Shown here: one piece after another, positions 60,690 to 64,000 of the stretch
Layout of the letters: every line of letters starts with the position of its first letter
Position numbering within the stretch: position 1 is the stretch's first letter
From: Vanessa cardui
Lineage: Eukaryota > Arthropoda > Insecta > Lepidoptera > Nymphalidae
Assembly (NCBI RefSeq): GCF_905220365.1
Contig: NC_061131.1
Location: 8,903,318 to 8,967,317, forward strand
DNA length: 64,000 nt
Direction: 5' to 3'
The notes under the pieces: generated by a model
Told to the model about the DNA's origin: nothing
Databases searched by the model: none
Seen by the model: the letters and a program-made list of their open reading frames with translations, nothing else
Translations under genes and position numbers: made by a program

Positions 60690-61446
60690 AATTATAATGA
60701 AAATAATTAACAACTAAACATGAATTATTTTAATTAACCTTTCGATTGCGTAATTCAATTCAAACCAAATATGGTTACAAGCAAATATACTACAAAATCA
60801 TGGCAGCACTAATGACTTGGAACTGCTTCCACATCCAATATTAAACAGGTTTCCTTCATATTGGCTAACTCGTTTTCGCAAATTATATCAGTGATGCCAA
60901 AATTACGGTTTTTGTGCAACAATAACGACTCCTTCCGTCTTTTAACCGATAACATTAATTACATACATATCTCGATATAAAATAGCAATTTTTTTTTATT
61001 TATTTACTTCTCGTTATTATATATCACTCTTGAATCCAATATATTAAATAATTGCGTAAGTGCTTACCGTACTATGTTATGTTTTGTGTATATCTTATAA
61101 AAGTCCATGAAGTAAATAAGTACATATACGTGGTATTGTTGTTCCTTAAGAAAATAAAAACAAGATAATGTAAGTATTATTAATAATACAGTACCTTCAC
61201 TAATGGTAAGGATATGCACGTCCAAGCCGGTCTGGGTAAATACTGTACTAAATAAGTAAAGTTATTCTGCCACTTTATAGTTACAGTTGAGACATGAATG
61301 CTGATTTACGATTCAGGGCTAGTAAATCCATGTGATTACAACATGGGACACAACAACTCAGCCTTAGTTATCTTTAAAAGAAGATAAGCGGGTGCCCTAC
61401 CCCATTATCAGGCGATTTTATTGCCTGTTTATTAAATTTAAACTGG
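60690..61446. other. AT-rich putative intron, no feature seen
   Basis: No supported gene. A short piece near 61215-61245 (TGCACGTCCAAGCCGGTCTG) may be a scrap of the A-tailed repeat. Confidence 0.35.
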
Positions 61447-61672
61447 CGAGCACCACTGAATTTTCATATGCTTTATTTATGTTTAAAATTCATCTCGAGC
61501 TCGGCGTTGACTAAACATCGTGAGGAATCCTGCATATGTCTATTTTCAAAGAAATTCTGCCACATGTGCATCCATCAATCCGCATTGGAACAGCGTGGTG
61601 GAATATGTTCCAAACCCTCTCCTTAATGGGAGAGGAGGCCTTAGCCCAGCAGTGGGATGTTTACAGGCTGTT
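61447..61672 (+). mobile_element. Metulj-like SINE, 5' truncated
   Basis: Starts within CGAGCACCACTGAATTTTCA and continues with CTCGAGCTCGGCGTTGACTA, CATCGTGAGGAATCCTGCAT, CCGCATTGGAACAGCGTGGT, GGGAGAGGAGGCCTTAGCCC and AGCAGTGGGATGTTTACAGG. The tRNA head is missing. The 68-codon ORF through it is SINE-derived. Confidence 0.85.
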
Positions 61673-64000
61673 ACTTTACTTAAAACATAAAAATATTAAA
61701 GATTTTATAAAGACGGACCAAAATCACACCCCCAACCTTTAAACAGCTATTTCAACCTTGAGTTATCGAGGCTGATAATGTTTCCGCCAAACAAAGCAAT
61801 TATTATGTTTTATATTTATTATTGCATTTTATTTGAACGTGCATCATATTTAAAGGTCGCCCTTGCGAGTTAAGCGTCCAACGTTCTAGAAAAGAAGATA
61901 TTTTTAAAACTAATATTTCATAGATCATGCATAATGAATTATAGAAATGCATACCAATTTAAAGAAGTATAATATTTGACTGCTGATAAACACGTGATTA
62001 TATATAAAATAATTGAAGTTCAATACAATTTAAATACAGTAAAAGTGAACATTAATTTTGTTTATTTGACATAACTGTTTAATACTTTTTAATAAACACA
62101 ATAATTAACGAATTATGTATGTGTATTTTTTGTTACTTGTAAGACGTTTTTAAATTAAGTTAAATAGTCACTTATTGAATCTCGTCGCAGTCATCAACGC
62201 TTATGCAATCACTTTCTCTGTCTCAGAGTCTTGCGAATTATTTTGTCTTAGGTTTTAACGTTGCGAACTTGTTTCATCCAACGAGCGTATGTTGGTCATG
62301 TCGCAGTGAAATTTGCCGAGTCCTCATAATCCACATGTTCTTACATGGACGTATTGGGTCGTTTGTTGGAACTGGCTGACCACTGACCGACATATGTGTT
62401 TACGTATTCAAATTTCGAATATCTCCAATGTTCTCTATTCAAATTCTGTGAAATAATTATTTGTTAGTTCGTCTTCTAAATAAAAAAAAACATATGTGCC
62501 TGAAGTTATAAACTATTTAATATAAAATGGAATCATTGTAAATGCTAGTTATTTTTATAATTTTTAAAATTAATTTAAAGAAAAATACTATTTTTTAAAT
62601 ACATATGTATATAAAAAGAAAAAAAGCGCCTGAGAAAATAATATAGCAAAACGATTATAATATTCTTTTGACATCCTAGTATTAAGTTGTATAATATATT
62701 TTATTACAACATTTTTTATTAATCCACTACCATATATGAACTAATTACTATTAAAGTTTCTTTGCAGACTTCAAATTCATATTTATAATGTTATATATTT
62801 TTTCCATTAATTTTAATATCTGCTTTTGAAGATAAATATGATTATATAACATCGTATATAGTTTTAATATATATTTTTTAGTTTTAAAAAATTCTGTATT
62901 TCGAAATACGTAATGGCGAATGTGGAGATTGGATCTCGTAAATTACACGCTCGCCATCGTTATTTACTGTAAGTCAGTACCGCTCGTCAAATGTGTGAGA
63001 TAATTTATGAAGCGTCCGATTGCTACTCTTATTAAACTGGTTAGAGAAAAGAGTTCATAAACCATGCATGTATCTTGAGTGCCTTTAGATAGAAATATTT
63101 TTACAAAAAGCTATTGTAGCTTTGTTTAAATAAATAATTATTATTATACTTTTCTAAATAAAGTAACAAAGTGAGTCGTTTCTTCATAGAATTTAACCTT
63201 CAGTTTTGTTTTTATTTTAGTTTAATATAAACTAAGATGAAAATTTTCCTTGCATCATTAAGGGATTTTAAATGTGCTATTTTATTTTGGAAATGTGATG
63301 TATATGATATTCTTTAAGTTACGGCATATTTGTAACATTGAGTGAATACTTATTCCCTATTAAACCAACACTCATGTCTGACCTACCCTATTGCTCAATG
63401 TAAACGAAGCACGCTCTCTCATTTCCAATGCTAATACTACGAATGATAGTTGTCTTCTACTAAATTGACCATATCGTGACAACGTTGACCAATTATTTAA
63501 ACCTATTTAGGATCCTTTTTTACTTACTTATAAATTAATATAATCATGTCGATTAATCGATTCGTTGACCTTATTCGTCGATTCTTTCCATGTCATACTA
63601 TCTTCAGAAATATCGATATTGGGAACAGACGAGAATAGGAGAACTTCAGTAGCTCGATCTTCGAATTTCTATCAGATAATAAATACTAATAATAATCTTG
63701 AAATTCGGGGAATGAATTAAATAGTTTGAGATAATATAAAATGTTTTAATGTTGCATATACGAGATGTAATCGAGTTGTGATACTATCGTATACACAAGC
63801 TGTTGTTTCGATGTCAACGCAGTAGATAGACACTATGTTATGCGCACGCGCGTATACCGAATGATAATCAGATTAACGGTGATTCTGTAATATATGTTTT
63901 GTGTTGAATGCACTCTTTATGATTACACTTCGAGATAGCTGCATAACTAATCCTATGAACAATGGAATGTTAAGAGTTTCGAGTTTCATTAATTTCTGCA
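61673..64000. other. AT-rich putative intron up to window end
   Basis: No supported exon. Somewhat GC-balanced blocks at 62170-62400 and 63780-63860 hold no recognisable feature. Confidence 0.35.

Noticed and set aside
60826..60870. Possible SINE scrap (GGAACTGCTTCCACATCCAA)
   Set aside because: Only a short partial match to the region near 48500, and no other SINE blocks follow.
1..64000. CRISPR arrays, operons, prokaryotic defence systems or viral gene clusters
   Set aside because: No regularly spaced repeats, no dense coding and no bacterial-type gene layout. The sequence is eukaryotic intergenic or intronic DNA.

Overview
This window looks like nuclear DNA of a lepidopteran insect, most likely a butterfly. 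It is about 30% G+C. It carries many copies of a tRNA-derived SINE resembling the Metulj family described from Heliconius, a second interspersed repeat ending in A-rich DNA, and LINE 3' ends of types common in butterfly genomes. There is no prokaryotic or viral gene organisation. The assignment to butterflies, perhaps Nymphalidae, rests on recognising repeats by eye and is an inference.

The window is almost free of genes. The one coding feature I can defend is a first coding exon on the + strand at 29476-29572. It has an ATG in good context, an in-frame stop upstream, 32 codons of a histidine-rich leader and a consensus 5' splice site (GTAAGA). It sits at the downstream edge of the longest CpG-rich, relatively GC-rich stretch (about 28940-29475), which I read as promoter plus 5' UTR. 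No matching downstream exon is visible in the remaining 34 kb, so the window appears to hold the upstream region, the first coding exon and part of a very long first intron of a gene that continues past the right end. I do not recognise the gene. Long first introns and His-rich leaders are common in developmental regulators, but that is only suggestive.

Layout. 1-5.9 kb: AT-rich DNA with several copies of the A-tailed repeat, a degenerate Jockey/CR1-like LINE fragment and an antisense SINE. 5.9-13.4 kb: mostly featureless, with LINE tails near 9.8 and 10.4 kb. 13.4-17 kb: three SINE copies (one complete, with target-site duplication), two CpG-rich islets and a tRNA-like repeat. 17-29 kb: AT-rich DNA with palindromes, hairpins and two weak short exon-like ORFs. 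29-64 kb: the putative intron, with a head-to-head SINE pair at 36.2-36.6 kb, a LINE fragment at 44 kb, a complete A-tailed repeat with an 8-bp duplication at 56.9-57.2 kb, a near-perfect 23-bp hairpin at 59.25 kb, and further SINE and LINE remnants.

Most open frames over 60 codons are chance ORFs or lie in repeats, and several lack an ATG. I found no CRISPR array, rRNA, functional tRNA, operon or new multi-gene system. The items most worth checking are the orphan first exon with its promoter, the inverted-repeat structures, and a few local GC islets that may be conserved noncoding elements.
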